Made by a program: the position numbers and the translations under genes
NCBI RefSeq assembly: GCF_008806385.1
Contig: NZ_VZZK01000022.1
Coordinates: forward strand, 1 to 64,000
Reading direction: 5' to 3'
Length of the DNA stretch: 64,000 bases
DNA from: Methylobacterium soli
Lineage (GTDB): Bacteria; Pseudomonadota; Alphaproteobacteria; Rhizobiales; Beijerinckiaceae
Part shown: one piece after another, positions 35,917 through 44,957 of the stretch
Numbering within the stretch: position 1 is the stretch's first letter
How the letters are laid out: each line of letters starts with the position of its first letter
The notes under the pieces: generated by a model
What the model saw: only the letters and a program-made list of their open reading frames with translations
What the model was told of the DNA's origin: nothing
Databases searched by the model: none

Positions 35917-36756
35917 ATGACGACCCGACGCGACGGCCCTGGCGGCCCCGGATCCGGACGAGGCCCGGGAGGCTTCAGGAAACCGGGCGGCCCTCCGCGC
36001 GGGCCGCAGCGGCGCGGCGGGCCGCCCACCGGCCCGCGCGGCGGGCCGGACGATCCGGTGGTGCTCTATGGCTGGCATCCAGTCGCGCAGGCGCTCGCCA
36101 ACGCGGAGCGGCGGCTGCACCGGCTTCTCGCCACGGAGAACGCGGTCGCGCGGCTCACCGAGGAGCTCGGCCCGCTGCGCATCGAGCCGGAACTCGTGCG
36201 CCCGAGCGCCATCAACGCACTGCTCGGGCCCGATGCGGTGCATCAGGGGCTCTACCTAGAGGCCGACCCGCTCCCCGCCCCCGATCTCGACGATCTCCCG
36301 GCGGAGGCGCTGCTGCTGGCCCTCGACCAGATCACCGATCCCCACAATGTCGGGGCGATCGTGCGCACGGCGGCCGCCTTCGGGGTTGCCGGCATCCTCA
36401 CCACGGCGCGGCACTCGCCCAGTGCCACCGGGGTCATGGCGAAATCCGCCTCCGGCGGCCTGGAGCACGTGCCGCTGATCGTGGTGCGCAACCTCGCGGA
36501 GGCCCTGATCGAGCTCGGGGCGCGGGGCTTCACCCGGATCGGGCTCGATTCCGAGGCCGAGACCGCCCTCGATACGGTCGGCCCGCGGCGCCCTGCCGTG
36601 ATCGTGCTCGGGGCGGAGGGCAAGGGCCTGCGCCAGCGCACCCGCGAGTGCTGCGACGTGCTGGCCCGGATCGCCTTCACGGGGGAGATCCGCAGCCTCA
36701 ACGTCTCGAACGCGGCCGCCATCACGCTCTACGCGCTGCGGCAGCCGAGCACCTGA
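35917..36756 (+). CDS. rlmB: TrmH-family RNA 2-prime-O-methyltransferase, RlmB-like
   Basis: 279 residues from the ATG at 35917. The first 45 residues are a Gly/Pro/Arg-rich disordered tail. SpoU substrate-binding follows (LYGWHPVAQALANAERRL, AVHQGLYLEADP) and then the knotted methyltransferase: motif 1 LALDQITDPHNVGAIVRTAA, motif 2 IVLGAEGKGLRQRTRECCD and motif 3 SLNVSNAAAITLYAL. RlmB methylates G2251 of 23S rRNA. The assignment against other SpoU members rests on the whole layout, not on a unique residue. It ends exactly where the convergent CYTH-CHAD gene ends. Confidence 0.9.
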   Translation: MTTRRDGPGGPGSGRGPGGFRKPGGPPRGPQRRGGPPTGPRGGPDDPVVLYGWHPVAQALANAERRLHRLLATENAVARLTEELGPLRIEPELVRPSAINALLGPDAVHQGLYLEADPLPAPDLDDLPAEALLLALDQITDPHNVGAIVRTAAAFGVAGILTTARHSPSATGVMAKSASGGLEHVPLIVVRNLAEALIELGARGFTRIGLDSEAETALDTVGPRRPAVIVLGAEGKGLRQRTRECCDVLARIAFTGEIRSLNVSNAAAITLYALRQPST

Positions 36757-38313
36757 TCAGCGCCAGAACGGCCGCACGTCGATCAGGGCCTCGTGCGCCG
36801 CGGCGGCGGCCGCCAGGAGCTTGTCCGCGTGGGCCTCGCCGTCGGCAGCGGTGAGGCCCGCCGCGAACAGGGCCGGGCCGGTCGCCGGGACGCCGTTCAC
36901 GGAGCCGGCCTCCGGATCGGCAAGGCCCGCCATGACCGCGTGGGCGGTGGCGAGGTCGTTCAGGGCGCCGAGATGGTCCTGCAGGTCCGAGAGCGCGCCC
37001 GCGAAGGCCTTCTGACGCTTGCGGGCCTTCTTCTCCGGATAGAGCGAGGCGAAGAAATCCGCGCCGTAGCGCAGCTTCTTGGCCGCGATTCGGACCTTGT
37101 GGCGCGCCTCCGGATCAAGCTTGCGCAGGTGCCGGCCGCGCTTCTTGACGCGGCGCCGGAAGCGTTCGAGCACGTCCGCCGCGAAGGCGCGGGCGGGCGC
37201 GTCCCGCTGCGCAGGCCCGTCCGCCCCGAGCCAGGGGCCGGTCTCGATCCAGGTCACGAGATCGAGGACGAGGCTGCGCCAGGCGGGCGAGGCCAGCGTC
37301 GCCAGCACGGCCTCGTGGGCCTTGTCGCGCTCGGCCACGAGGCGCTCGCGCAGGTCGTGCAGGCCCGGCTCGTCGGGGCGCCGCGCCATCTCGGCCGGCA
37401 GGGTCGTCTCGAGGAAAACGTCGAGGTTGCGCGCCCGCCCGAAGGGCTCCGTCACCCGCTTGATCTCGTCGGCGAGGCTTCCCGCCCGCGGATCCTGCGC
37501 GAAGATCGGCTTGAACAGCGTGAAGGCCGAGCGCAGACGGCGCAGGGCGACCCGGATCTGATGCAGGGCCTCGGGCTCGCGCCCGGCCAGGAACACCGCC
37601 TCGTTGAGGCGCAGGTGGCGCAAGCAGGCCTGCGCGATGCGCCGGAAGCTCTCGGCGGCCGTGGCCGATTCGGGCAGCGCCACGGGGGCCGCCTTGCTCG
37701 GGCGGCGCAGCGTCCCGTCGACCAGGGCGAAGCCGCGCTCGCTCTTGGCGAGGGCTCCGAGGCGCAAGGGGATCGTCTCGGCGAGCGCCTGGGCAAGGGC
37801 GAAGAGGTCGGCCGGGTCACCCTCCGCGAGTTCCAGCTCCAGCTCGCACAGGGGCACGTCGCCCGCCGGCGTCTCGACGCGGCCCTCGTCGAGGGTCGCG
37901 GTGATCCGCGCCGCCCCGTGCCGGACCCGGCGTTCCGTGCGCATCACCACGGTGGTGAACTGCGCCACCAGCGCGGGGGATTTCGCGTCGTCGAGGATGT
38001 TGGCGATGGGGGTGTCCGCGAAGGCGCCGGGCTCCGGCGCGTCGCCCGCGATGTCGCTCTCCCACTCGGGCCGGTCGAACAGGCCGGCGCCCGAGGCGGC
38101 CGCCTTGACGGTCTGGATGCGGCGCGCGCCCTTCTGGCGCACGCGCAGCGTCAGACCGGCCTTTCGCAGGTCGCCGTCGGCCGTGTCGTAGTAGGTGGAG
38201 GTGGTGGGCTCGGCCGCCTCCCCCTCCCCGCGCAGGAGCGGATGCGTGGCCAGGGCGGCGAGGTCCGGCCCGTCGCATTCCAGCTTCAACTCGATCTCGC
38301 GCGGGGCGCTCAT
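36757..38313 (-). CDS. CYTH-CHAD domain protein (inorganic triphosphatase / polyphosphate-associated)
   Basis: 518 residues from the ATG at 38313. The N-terminal CYTH domain (about 1-200) starts with the signature EIELKLE and continues with STYYDTADGDLRKAGLTLRV and ELELAEGD. The CHAD domain (about 220-510) has helical His/Arg/Lys-rich motifs: LHQIRVALRRLRSAFTLFKP and ARHKVRIAAKKLRYGADFFA. CYTH enzymes hydrolyse triphosphates; CHAD domains bind polyphosphate. It is monocistronic and convergent with rlmB, and its stop codon directly abuts that of rlmB. Confidence 0.95.
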   Translation of the reverse strand: MSAPREIELKLECDGPDLAALATHPLLRGEGEAAEPTTSTYYDTADGDLRKAGLTLRVRQKGARRIQTVKAAASGAGLFDRPEWESDIAGDAPEPGAFADTPIANILDDAKSPALVAQFTTVVMRTERRVRHGAARITATLDEGRVETPAGDVPLCELELELAEGDPADLFALAQALAETIPLRLGALAKSERGFALVDGTLRRPSKAAPVALPESATAAESFRRIAQACLRHLRLNEAVFLAGREPEALHQIRVALRRLRSAFTLFKPIFAQDPRAGSLADEIKRVTEPFGRARNLDVFLETTLPAEMARRPDEPGLHDLRERLVAERDKAHEAVLATLASPAWRSLVLDLVTWIETGPWLGADGPAQRDAPARAFAADVLERFRRRVKKRGRHLRKLDPEARHKVRIAAKKLRYGADFFASLYPEKKARKRQKAFAGALSDLQDHLGALNDLATAHAVMAGLADPEAGSVNGVPATGPALFAAGLTAADGEAHADKLLAAAAAAHEALIDVRPFWR

Positions 38314-38588
38314 TCTGATCCGTCCGTTTGCAGGCACATGGTCCGGCCCAACGCGCCTGCCCTACGCTGGTGCCGCCGCGCCGCGGGCATTCTGCCACGC
38401 TTGGGCCCGCTCCGCACGCGACCGCGCCTGCGCGCGCTCTGCCGCGATCCCCGTTCGGATCCGGCAACGGCGTTGCGTGCAAAATCGGGTTGCCCGCAAC
38501 TTATCCGTGATGAATACGGGATCGACGGCTCCGGACTGCACGCGTTCGGCGGCGCGGACCAGACCCTCCCTTCACGGGGCGTTCGCCT

Positions 38589-38639
38589 CCACCAGGATTT
38601 TGCATCCACCGGGACCTTGCATCCACCAGGATTTTGCAT
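38589..38639. repeat. Three tandem 17-bp repeats upstream of selB
   Basis: CCACCAGGATTTTGCAT (38589-38605), CCACCGGGACCTTGCAT (38606-38622) and CCACCAGGATTTTGCAT (38623-38639) follow each other directly, then CCACCATGACGG. Units 1 and 3 are identical. They end 22 bases before the selB ATG, so they lie in its leader or promoter. The remainder of the 348-base gap (38314-38588) shows no gene. Confidence 0.8.
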
Positions 38640-38661
38640 CCACCATGACGGTGACACCACG

Positions 38662-40608
38662 ATGAAGACGCTGCTTGTGGGCGTGATCGGTCATGTCGAC
38701 CACGGCAAGACCGCGCTCGTGCGGGCTCTGACCGGGGTCGAGACGGATCGCCTGAAGGAGGAGCGGGAACGGGGCGTCTCGATCGTTCCGGGCTTCGCAT
38801 TGCTGCGCACGACCCACCGGGACGCGCCCGCCGAGATCGATCTCGTCGACCTGCCGGGTCACGAGCGCTTCGTCCGGGCCATGATCTCCGGGGCGACCGG
38901 GATGGGGGCCGTGCTCCTGGCGATCGATGCCCGCGAGGGCATCAAGCCCCAGACCGTCGAGCACCTGGAGATCGCCCGGCTGATCGGTGTGCGCCGCGGC
39001 GTGGTCGCGCTGACGAAATGCGACCTCCTCCCCCCCGGTGCCGTCGGCGCCCGGGTGGCGGAGATCTCCGGGGCGATCGCCCGATCGGGCCTCGACGCGC
39101 CCGTGATCGCCACCGCGATCCCCCCCGATCAGGATCCGGCCGGCCGCGGCATCGAGGCTCTCCGCGGGGCGCTGACGGACCTCCTCGAGGAGGCCCCTGC
39201 GCCGGTCGATGACGGCTTTCCCTACCTGCCCGTCGATCGGATCTTCACCCGGGCGGGTTTCGGCACCATCGTCACCGGCACCCTGCGCCGCGGCACCCTC
39301 CGGGTGGGCGACACGGTCGAGATCGTGCCCGGCGGGCTCACGGCCAGCGTGCGCAGCCTGCAGATCCACGGCCGGTCCGTCACCCGGGCGGAGCCGGGGC
39401 GGCGCACCGCCGTGGCCCTGCGCGGCCTCGGCACCGGGGCGCTGGAGCGCGGGCAGGCACTCTGCGCACCGGGGCTCCTGGGGACGAATGGCTGGCTCGA
39501 CGTGGCGCTGACCGCCGTCGCGAGCGCCGGGGCGCCGCTGCCCGGCGGGCTCGCCTGCCGGCTGCTGTTCGGGACGACGGAGGCGCCGGCCCGGCTGCGG
39601 CTCCTGGACCGGGACGCGCTGGAACCCGGCGACACGGCCCTCGCCCAGATCCGCACGGAGGCGGAGATCGCCGTGCCCGCGCGCGAGCCTTTCCTCCTGC
39701 GGCTCGATTCGCCCGCCATCACCGTGGCGGGGGGCCGGATCCTCGATCCCGCGAGCCGGCGGCGCCGCCGTCACGACGGCGCCGTGATCGCCCGGCTCGC
39801 CGCGATGGCGATCGGAGGGCCAACCGAGATCCTGACGGCGCGCCTGGCCGAGAGCGGGGCCGCGGGCGAGAGCCTGATCGACCTCGCGCGCCGCCTCGGC
39901 TGCGCGCCCGAGCGCGTCCGGGAGCGCCTCGCCGAGATCGGCGCGCGGGAGATCGGCGAGCGCTTCGTCGGCGCGCCGGCCCTGGCGGAGCTCGGCGAAC
40001 GGATCCTGGCGCACCTGGCGCGCCACCACCGGGACCACCCGATGGAGCACGGGCTCGCTCCGGAACGGCTCGTGCGGAGCCTCGGCCCCGGCGAGGCCGT
40101 GCTCGCCGCCGCCCTGCGTGACCTCGTGGCCAACCGCACGGTGGTGCAGGCCGGCGCCCTCTACCGGCGGGCGGATTTCGACCCGGCCCGGAACGAGACC
40201 GAGATCGTGCGCGCGCTGGAGAGTCTGTTCCGCCGGGCCGAGCTGTCGCCGCCCGACGAGAGCGAGGCGGTCGGGCGCGACCCCCGCCGGCGCGAGGCCC
40301 TCGCTTACCTGATCGGGGCCGGCACCGTGATCCGGGCGGTGGACCGGGTCCAGAAGCGCGCGATCCTGTTCCACCGGGACGCCGTCGCGGCCGCCAGGGT
40401 CCGGCTCGCCGCGGCGTTCCCGCGGGCCACGGCACCGGAGGCGGGCTTCCTCGCCCGCGAGGCCGGCGGCGCACTCAACATCTCGCGCAAATTCTCGATT
40501 CCGCTCCTGGAACATCTCGATGCCGTCGGCTTCACCCGCCGCGTCGGGGATCGTCGGATCATCGCGGGCGCCCCGGCCGACGAATCGGGGACGGATCCGG
40601 CTCCCTGA
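38662..40608 (+). CDS. selB: Selenocysteine-specific elongation factor SelB
   Basis: 648 residues. G1 is GHVDHGKTALVRALTGVETD, followed by the SelB-type EERERGVSI (in place of EKxRG(I/M)T of EF-Tu), G3 DLPGHERFVRAM and G4 LTKCDLL. Domain II contains RIFTRAGFGTIVTGTLRRG. The C-terminal 250 residues form the winged-helix repeats that bind the SECIS element (ALAYLIGAGTVIRAVD, FSIPLLEHLDAVGFTRRVGD). SelB carries Sec-tRNA to UGA codons, for example in formate dehydrogenases. selA, selD and selC are not recognised in the window, so the gene is separated from its usual partner selA or that partner is elsewhere. Confidence 0.96.
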   Translation: MKTLLVGVIGHVDHGKTALVRALTGVETDRLKEERERGVSIVPGFALLRTTHRDAPAEIDLVDLPGHERFVRAMISGATGMGAVLLAIDAREGIKPQTVEHLEIARLIGVRRGVVALTKCDLLPPGAVGARVAEISGAIARSGLDAPVIATAIPPDQDPAGRGIEALRGALTDLLEEAPAPVDDGFPYLPVDRIFTRAGFGTIVTGTLRRGTLRVGDTVEIVPGGLTASVRSLQIHGRSVTRAEPGRRTAVALRGLGTGALERGQALCAPGLLGTNGWLDVALTAVASAGAPLPGGLACRLLFGTTEAPARLRLLDRDALEPGDTALAQIRTEAEIAVPAREPFLLRLDSPAITVAGGRILDPASRRRRRHDGAVIARLAAMAIGGPTEILTARLAESGAAGESLIDLARRLGCAPERVRERLAEIGAREIGERFVGAPALAELGERILAHLARHHRDHPMEHGLAPERLVRSLGPGEAVLAAALRDLVANRTVVQAGALYRRADFDPARNETEIVRALESLFRRAELSPPDESEAVGRDPRRREALAYLIGAGTVIRAVDRVQKRAILFHRDAVAAARVRLAAAFPRATAPEAGFLAREAGGALNISRKFSIPLLEHLDAVGFTRRVGDRRIIAGAPADESGTDPAP

Positions 40609-40751
40609 GCGGGGCGGCCCCTGGGCGCGGCAGGAACCCGCCGCAGGAACCCGCCGCGCGAACCGGCATCGGCTCCCGGCGGTCCGGCAACCCGGATCGG
40701 CCCAGGGCCAGGGCCAGGGCGAGGGGCGGCACGGCCGTTGCTCCCCGGTCC

Positions 40752-41105
40752 ATGCGCGATGGACCGTATCAGGACTGGCCGGGCACGATCTCGATGGCAG
40801 CACCCTCCCTTCCCCGTCCCGCGGGCTCGGCCGGCCAGGCCTGGACGCCGGACCTGCGGCTCTGGGGCAAGCCGCATTACCGCGCCATCGTGGAGGCGCT
40901 GGCCGATGACATCGGCGCCGGGCGCCTGCCCGTGGCGGCGCGGCTGCCGCCGCAACGGGTGCTGGCGGCGCGGCTCGGCCTCCACTTCACCACCGTGGCC
41001 CGGGGCTACGGCGAGGCGCAGCGCCGGGGCCTGATCGAGTCGCGGGTCGGCCAAGGCACCTTCGTGTGCGACCCCGCCCGGCGGCACCCGTCGGCGCCGG
41101 CCTGA
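40752..41105 (+). CDS. GntR-type DNA-binding domain protein, MocR-like without aminotransferase domain
   Basis: 117 residues. LWGKPHYRAIVEALADDIGA, GRLPVAARLPPQRVLAARLG and LHFTTVARGYGEAQRRGLIE with SRVGQGTFV form a complete GntR winged helix of the MocR/PdxR subfamily. In that family a roughly 350-residue aminotransferase-like domain follows; here the frame stops 12 residues after the wing. The downstream sequence does not resume the missing domain in another frame, so this is a truncated or free-standing DNA-binding domain. The start may instead be at 40797. Confidence 0.7.
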   Translation: MRDGPYQDWPGTISMAAPSLPRPAGSAGQAWTPDLRLWGKPHYRAIVEALADDIGAGRLPVAARLPPQRVLAARLGLHFTTVARGYGEAQRRGLIESRVGQGTFVCDPARRHPSAPA

Positions 41106-41157
41106 ACCTGGCGCCGGAGCCCGAGACCCGCTTGGCCGGTCGGGGCCGGGCGCGCCC

Positions 41158-43014
41158 TTATTCCCGCGGCGCGTCCAGTGACAGCAGGTATCGGACCAGG
41201 GCCTCCTGTTCGTCCGGGGTGACACCGGCGCCCGCATCGGCCCAGTAGGTGTGGCCTTCGCCGGTGACGCGGGCTTTGACAGCGCGGGGCAGCGCGCGGT
41301 TGGCGGCGACGACGCGGGCGCGAAGATCCCGATCGACGAGGGCCCGCAGGCTCTCCGCGGGGTCGGCCTGGAAGGCCGGGTCGAGGAGCGGTGCGATGCC
41401 GGGCCGATGCTCCGGACCGGGTCCGACGGCGACGCCGCCATCGTGCAGATAGGGGGCGGATTGGCCGAGCCCGATCAGGTTGGGCACCTTGTAGCCCCCC
41501 GGCGTGCCGGCATGGGCCCAGGCAAGCTGCACCTGCGCCCGCTGCGCGCCCTCGAGGGGCACCGGCACGGGGCGGGTTCCGGCGGGCACCGGGAAGGGCG
41601 TGCCCGGGGCGAATGCCTCCGGAGGCGCGAGGCTCGCCTCTGTCCGCGCGAAGGAGCGTGCGCGTGAGGGCTCCGTGCCGATCTCCGGCGCCGGGATCAC
41701 CCGGTGATCGGTATAGGCCGGCCCCGCGTGGCAGCCGGCGCAGCCCGCCCGCTCGAACACCGCCCGGCCCAGGGCCAGGATCTCGGCCAAGTTCTCCTGG
41801 GGCGCCGGGTGGGCGGGGGCCCACAGGCTGTTCTGGAAGGCCGACATGGCGTCGTTGGCGTAACCCACGGGCTCGCCCGGCGCGCTCGCCACGAGACCGT
41901 TGGTGGTGACGTAATTGGCGCTCGGCGCGCTCGGGAGCACGGCGTAGCTGTTGAGGCCCGGCGCGTCCGGCGTCGGATCGGCGGCCTTCAGGACCTGCGA
42001 GGGCGTCTTGTTGCCCTTCGGATCGAAGCGGAAGCTCGGCGAGGGCGCCCGCTGCAGGAGCGTGCCGAGATAGACGTCCGGGTCGAGGCCGAACAGCGCG
42101 AGCGCGGCGTCGGCCTGGGCGGTGGTGTCGGAATTCAGCGCGTGCACGTTGTTGTTCAGGGCCGAGAGGCCCCGATAGGGCCCGAGCGCCGCGTGCCCGC
42201 TCCAGCCATAGGGATGGCCCTCGGCGGTGAAGCTCGACGGGATCGAGGTCGGGTTGGTGACGAGGTCCGGCGAGGAATCGAAGCTGCCGGGGGGCCAGCT
42301 CGCCGCCTCGACCTTGGCGGCGGCCTCGAGCGCGTCCGGATCAGGCAGGCGCTGCCGCCCGCCCTCCCGGGTCCGGACCGTCCGCTCGGGATCGGTCCGG
42401 AACGGGTCGAGGGAGGGCGTCGAGCCGTGCATGTAATAGGCGGTGGTGTTGGCCGCCAACGCCATCATCAGCCCGACATTGAGGTCGCGGTTCGGCGCGC
42501 CCTCCACCACTTTGCCGCTCTGCGGGTCGAACGCCGCATGGCAGAGCGCGCAGGTGATGCCCATGCGCACGTGCCCGCGGTCATAGCTGGTCCGGATGCC
42601 GAGCGGAAACAGGCTGCCGCGCGCGACGTCGAGGCCGGTCGCGATGAGCTCGCCCGGCTGGTAGGTCCGGTCGCCGATCGTGACCGGGCGGGCGATGCGC
42701 ACCTGCAGGTTCGTGGTGCCCCGCCCCGCCAGCAGCGTCAGGGCGCGGGAGACCTCGTAGAGGCTCAAGCCCCCGTCCAGCATGCCCATGACGTCGGTGA
42801 GAAAGACCTCGTTGCCGAAGGTCTCCCGGTAGAAGGCCTCGCGACCGCGCCGGAACAAGGCGTCGTCGTCGGGCGCCGCGCCGGCCCGCGCCGGGCGGGC
42901 GAGATCGGCCTCGCCGGGCATCGGCGCGTGGCTGAACCGGGCAAGGCCCGCGACCGCGCCACCGGCGAGGATCAGGATGCCGGCGGCGGCGAGGAGGGGG
43001 CGGGACCAGCCCAT
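41158..43014 (-). CDS. Di-heme cytochrome c, membrane-anchored or exported
   Basis: About 618 residues from the ATG at 43014; an earlier start at 43080 is possible. An N-terminal hydrophobic segment (WSRPLLAAAGILILAGGAV) targets it to the periplasm. Two haem-attachment sites, CALCH (about residue 155) and CAGCH (about 425), mark a di-haem protein. Segments NLIGLGQSAPYLHDGG and EQEALVRYLLSLD are shared with the bacterial cytochrome c peroxidase/MauG-like set. A role in electron transfer or peroxide reduction is likely, but the peroxidase-specific residues cannot be assigned. It is divergent from a cupredoxin-like gene. Confidence 0.8.
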   Translation of the reverse strand: MGWSRPLLAAAGILILAGGAVAGLARFSHAPMPGEADLARPARAGAAPDDDALFRRGREAFYRETFGNEVFLTDVMGMLDGGLSLYEVSRALTLLAGRGTTNLQVRIARPVTIGDRTYQPGELIATGLDVARGSLFPLGIRTSYDRGHVRMGITCALCHAAFDPQSGKVVEGAPNRDLNVGLMMALAANTTAYYMHGSTPSLDPFRTDPERTVRTREGGRQRLPDPDALEAAAKVEAASWPPGSFDSSPDLVTNPTSIPSSFTAEGHPYGWSGHAALGPYRGLSALNNNVHALNSDTTAQADAALALFGLDPDVYLGTLLQRAPSPSFRFDPKGNKTPSQVLKAADPTPDAPGLNSYAVLPSAPSANYVTTNGLVASAPGEPVGYANDAMSAFQNSLWAPAHPAPQENLAEILALGRAVFERAGCAGCHAGPAYTDHRVIPAPEIGTEPSRARSFARTEASLAPPEAFAPGTPFPVPAGTRPVPVPLEGAQRAQVQLAWAHAGTPGGYKVPNLIGLGQSAPYLHDGGVAVGPGPEHRPGIAPLLDPAFQADPAESLRALVDRDLRARVVAANRALPRAVKARVTGEGHTYWADAGAGVTPDEQEALVRYLLSLDAPRE

Positions 43015-43197
43015 GCGATGCGGAACGCTCCGTGTGCGGGGAATGCCCGGCACAACACGGTGGCGGCCCGGATGGTTCACCCCGCCGGCTTCGCTCCGAT
43101 CGATCCTCAGGGCGACCGCCTGCCGCGTGCCGGAACATCGCGGGCCCGGGCCGGTAGTCCCGGTACGGACGATCCCATCACGGAGACGGAGCCCACC

Positions 43198-43668
43198 ATG
43201 ATTTCAGCCCCCCTGCGCGGCGCCCTCGCGGCTGCGCTGATCCTGTCAGCGCCCCTCGCCGCCTCCGGCGCTTGGGCCGAGGAGAAGCCCTCCGCCCCCG
43301 CGAAGGCCGGCGACACGCTGCCGCCCGTCGAGCTCACCATCGACATGCAGGATGGCAAGCCTCGCTGCAGCCCGGCCGAGCTGCGCCTGCCGGCCGAGAC
43401 CAACGTGGCGCTGCAGATCGTCAACCACGCCGACCGGCCGATCACCCTGACGGCACCGGGCCAGTTCGAGAACCGCTACGTGCTCCACGCCGACGGCGAC
43501 CTCGTCCACGTGATGAGCAATGCCGGCTACCTGGTGAAGCAGGGCGGCCGGGGCGTCCTCAAGCTGAAGACGATGGCCGAGGGACAATATCCCTATGCCT
43601 GCACCAGCGTGCAGAACCAGGACGCCCCCTTCAAGGGCACGCTGGTCCTCGCCCCGCCCGCCGGCTGA
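43198..43668 (+). CDS. Exported cupredoxin-like protein
   Basis: 156 residues with a signal peptide (ALAAALILSAPLAASGAWA) and GGAGACGGAG before the ATG. The mature part has a cupredoxin_1-like strand pattern (VELTIDMQDGKPRCSPAELR, NVALQIVNHADRPITLTAPG, HVMSNAGYLVKQG, YPYACTSVQNQDAPFKGTL). A Cys, a Met and a His are present near the usual copper-site positions, but a complete blue-copper ligand set is not certain. It is divergent from the di-haem cytochrome, which suggests a joint periplasmic redox role. Confidence 0.7.
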   Translation: MISAPLRGALAAALILSAPLAASGAWAEEKPSAPAKAGDTLPPVELTIDMQDGKPRCSPAELRLPAETNVALQIVNHADRPITLTAPGQFENRYVLHADGDLVHVMSNAGYLVKQGGRGVLKLKTMAEGQYPYACTSVQNQDAPFKGTLVLAPPAG

Positions 43669-43741
43669 GGCGCGCCCGCGCGCGGGCCGGCCCGACGGCC
43701 GAAACCACAGCCAGATGATGTCAGTTGAGGAGTGATTCCCG

Positions 43742-44617
43742 ATGGCGAGCTTTCCCAAGTCGCCCTTCCCCAAGCCGCCCTTCGACCGCCAGAAGCCCCA
43801 GGATCCTCCGGGCCGCGACGCCGACATGGATCCGCGCCCGGATTACGGCGAGGCGAGCTACAAGGGCTCCGGCCGGCTCGCGGACCGCAAGGCGATCATC
43901 ACGGGGGGCGACAGCGGCATCGGCAAGGCGGTGGCCCTCGCCTTCGCGCGCGAGGGCGCCGACGTGCTGGTGAGCTACTACGACGAGCACGAGGATGCCC
44001 GCGAGACCTGCCGCCTCGTCGAGGAGGCGGGCCGCCAGGCGATCGCGATGCCGGGCGACATCAAGGACCCGACCCATTGCCGCGCCCTCGCGGAGCGGGC
44101 CGCTGAGGCCTTCGGGCGCATCGACATCCTGGTCAACAACGCCGCTCACCAGAAAACCTTCGAGAGTCTCGAGGAGATCAGCGACGCGGAGTGGGAGGTG
44201 ACCTTTGCGACGAACATCCACGCGATGTTCTATCTCACCAAGGCGGCGCTGCCGCACATGCGGGCGGGCGCCTCGATCATCAACACCACCTCGGTCAATG
44301 CCGACACGCCGAGCCCGCAGCTCCTCGCCTACGCCACCACCAAGGGGGCGATCCAGAACTTCACCGGCGGGCTCGCGCAGATCCTGGCGGAGCGCGACAT
44401 CCGAGTGAACTGCGTCGCGCCCGGCCCGATCTGGACGCCGCTGATCCCCTCGACCATGCCGATGGAGAAGGTGAAGAATTTCGGCGCGCAGGTGCCGATG
44501 AAGCGCCCCGGGCAGCCCTGCGAACTCGCTCCCGTCTACGTGATGCTGGCGAGCCCCGAATCGAGCTACGTCTCGGGCGCGACCGTGGCGGTGACGGGCG
44601 GCAAGCCGTTCATCTGA
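43742..44617 (+). CDS. Short-chain dehydrogenase/reductase, YghA/YdaD-like
   Basis: 291 residues. The N-terminal 40 residues are Pro-rich (FPKSPFPKPPFDRQKPQDPP), as in the YghA/general-stress-39 subgroup. The nucleotide site is TGGDSGIGKAVA, with NNAAHQ and the catalytic Ser (NTTSVN) and Tyr-x3-Lys (YATTK). NADP-dependent aldehyde or alcohol reduction is likely; this subgroup is often stress-induced. The C-terminal SSYVSGATVAVTGGKPFI is typical. It follows the cupredoxin gene by 73 bases on the same strand. Confidence 0.9.
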   Translation: MASFPKSPFPKPPFDRQKPQDPPGRDADMDPRPDYGEASYKGSGRLADRKAIITGGDSGIGKAVALAFAREGADVLVSYYDEHEDARETCRLVEEAGRQAIAMPGDIKDPTHCRALAERAAEAFGRIDILVNNAAHQKTFESLEEISDAEWEVTFATNIHAMFYLTKAALPHMRAGASIINTTSVNADTPSPQLLAYATTKGAIQNFTGGLAQILAERDIRVNCVAPGPIWTPLIPSTMPMEKVKNFGAQVPMKRPGQPCELAPVYVMLASPESSYVSGATVAVTGGKPFI

Positions 44618-44693
44618 CGACGAGGGTTGGCAAAGCCCGCCGGCAGCCCCGGGGATCGGTCGAGTCCGAAGGAGGCCGGCGCGCGATCCCCCC

Positions 44694-44957
44694 TCAGGCT
44701 GCCGCGGAATCAGGCAACCGCATCCGGGCCGTGCGCAGGCTGTGGAACAGGTAGAAACCCGTCAGGGCCGTTGCGGCCTGGGCCGCCTGCGGCTTGAAGT
44801 CCGGCGGCGCATCGCCGGCCTGCGCGATCACGCCCTTGAACATCCAGCCCGCGACGAAGCCCGGCACCGCTTGATCCTGGCGCACGGCGCAGCACAGGCC
44901 GCCCTCCTGATCCTGGGCGAACAGGCTGTAGGAGACGAAGGGCGCCGCATCAGGCAT
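44694..44957 (-). CDS. Hypothetical protein
   Basis: 87 residues from the ATG at 44957, with GAGGATG upstream. MPDAAPFVSYSLFAQDQEG, GLCCAVRQDQAVPGFVAGWM and TALTGFYLFHSLRTARMRLP suggest a small protein with a beta-sheet and a helix. It may be an orphan regulator or a structural protein. A longer in-frame upstream extension (to 45257) is low-complexity and unlikely. Confidence 0.6.
   Translation of the reverse strand: MPDAAPFVSYSLFAQDQEGGLCCAVRQDQAVPGFVAGWMFKGVIAQAGDAPPDFKPQAAQAATALTGFYLFHSLRTARMRLPDSAAA

Noticed and set aside
36793..38661. Very long plus-strand frame running from the CYTH-CHAD antisense into selB
   Set aside because: The upstream part is antisense of the CYTH-CHAD gene and Arg/Gly/Ala-rich. 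SelB starts at its own ATG at 38662 with the G1 motif at once.
40609..40751. Possible selC (tRNA-Sec) next to selB
   Set aside because: I looked for a long acceptor/variable arm with a TCA anticodon on both sides of selB and found none.
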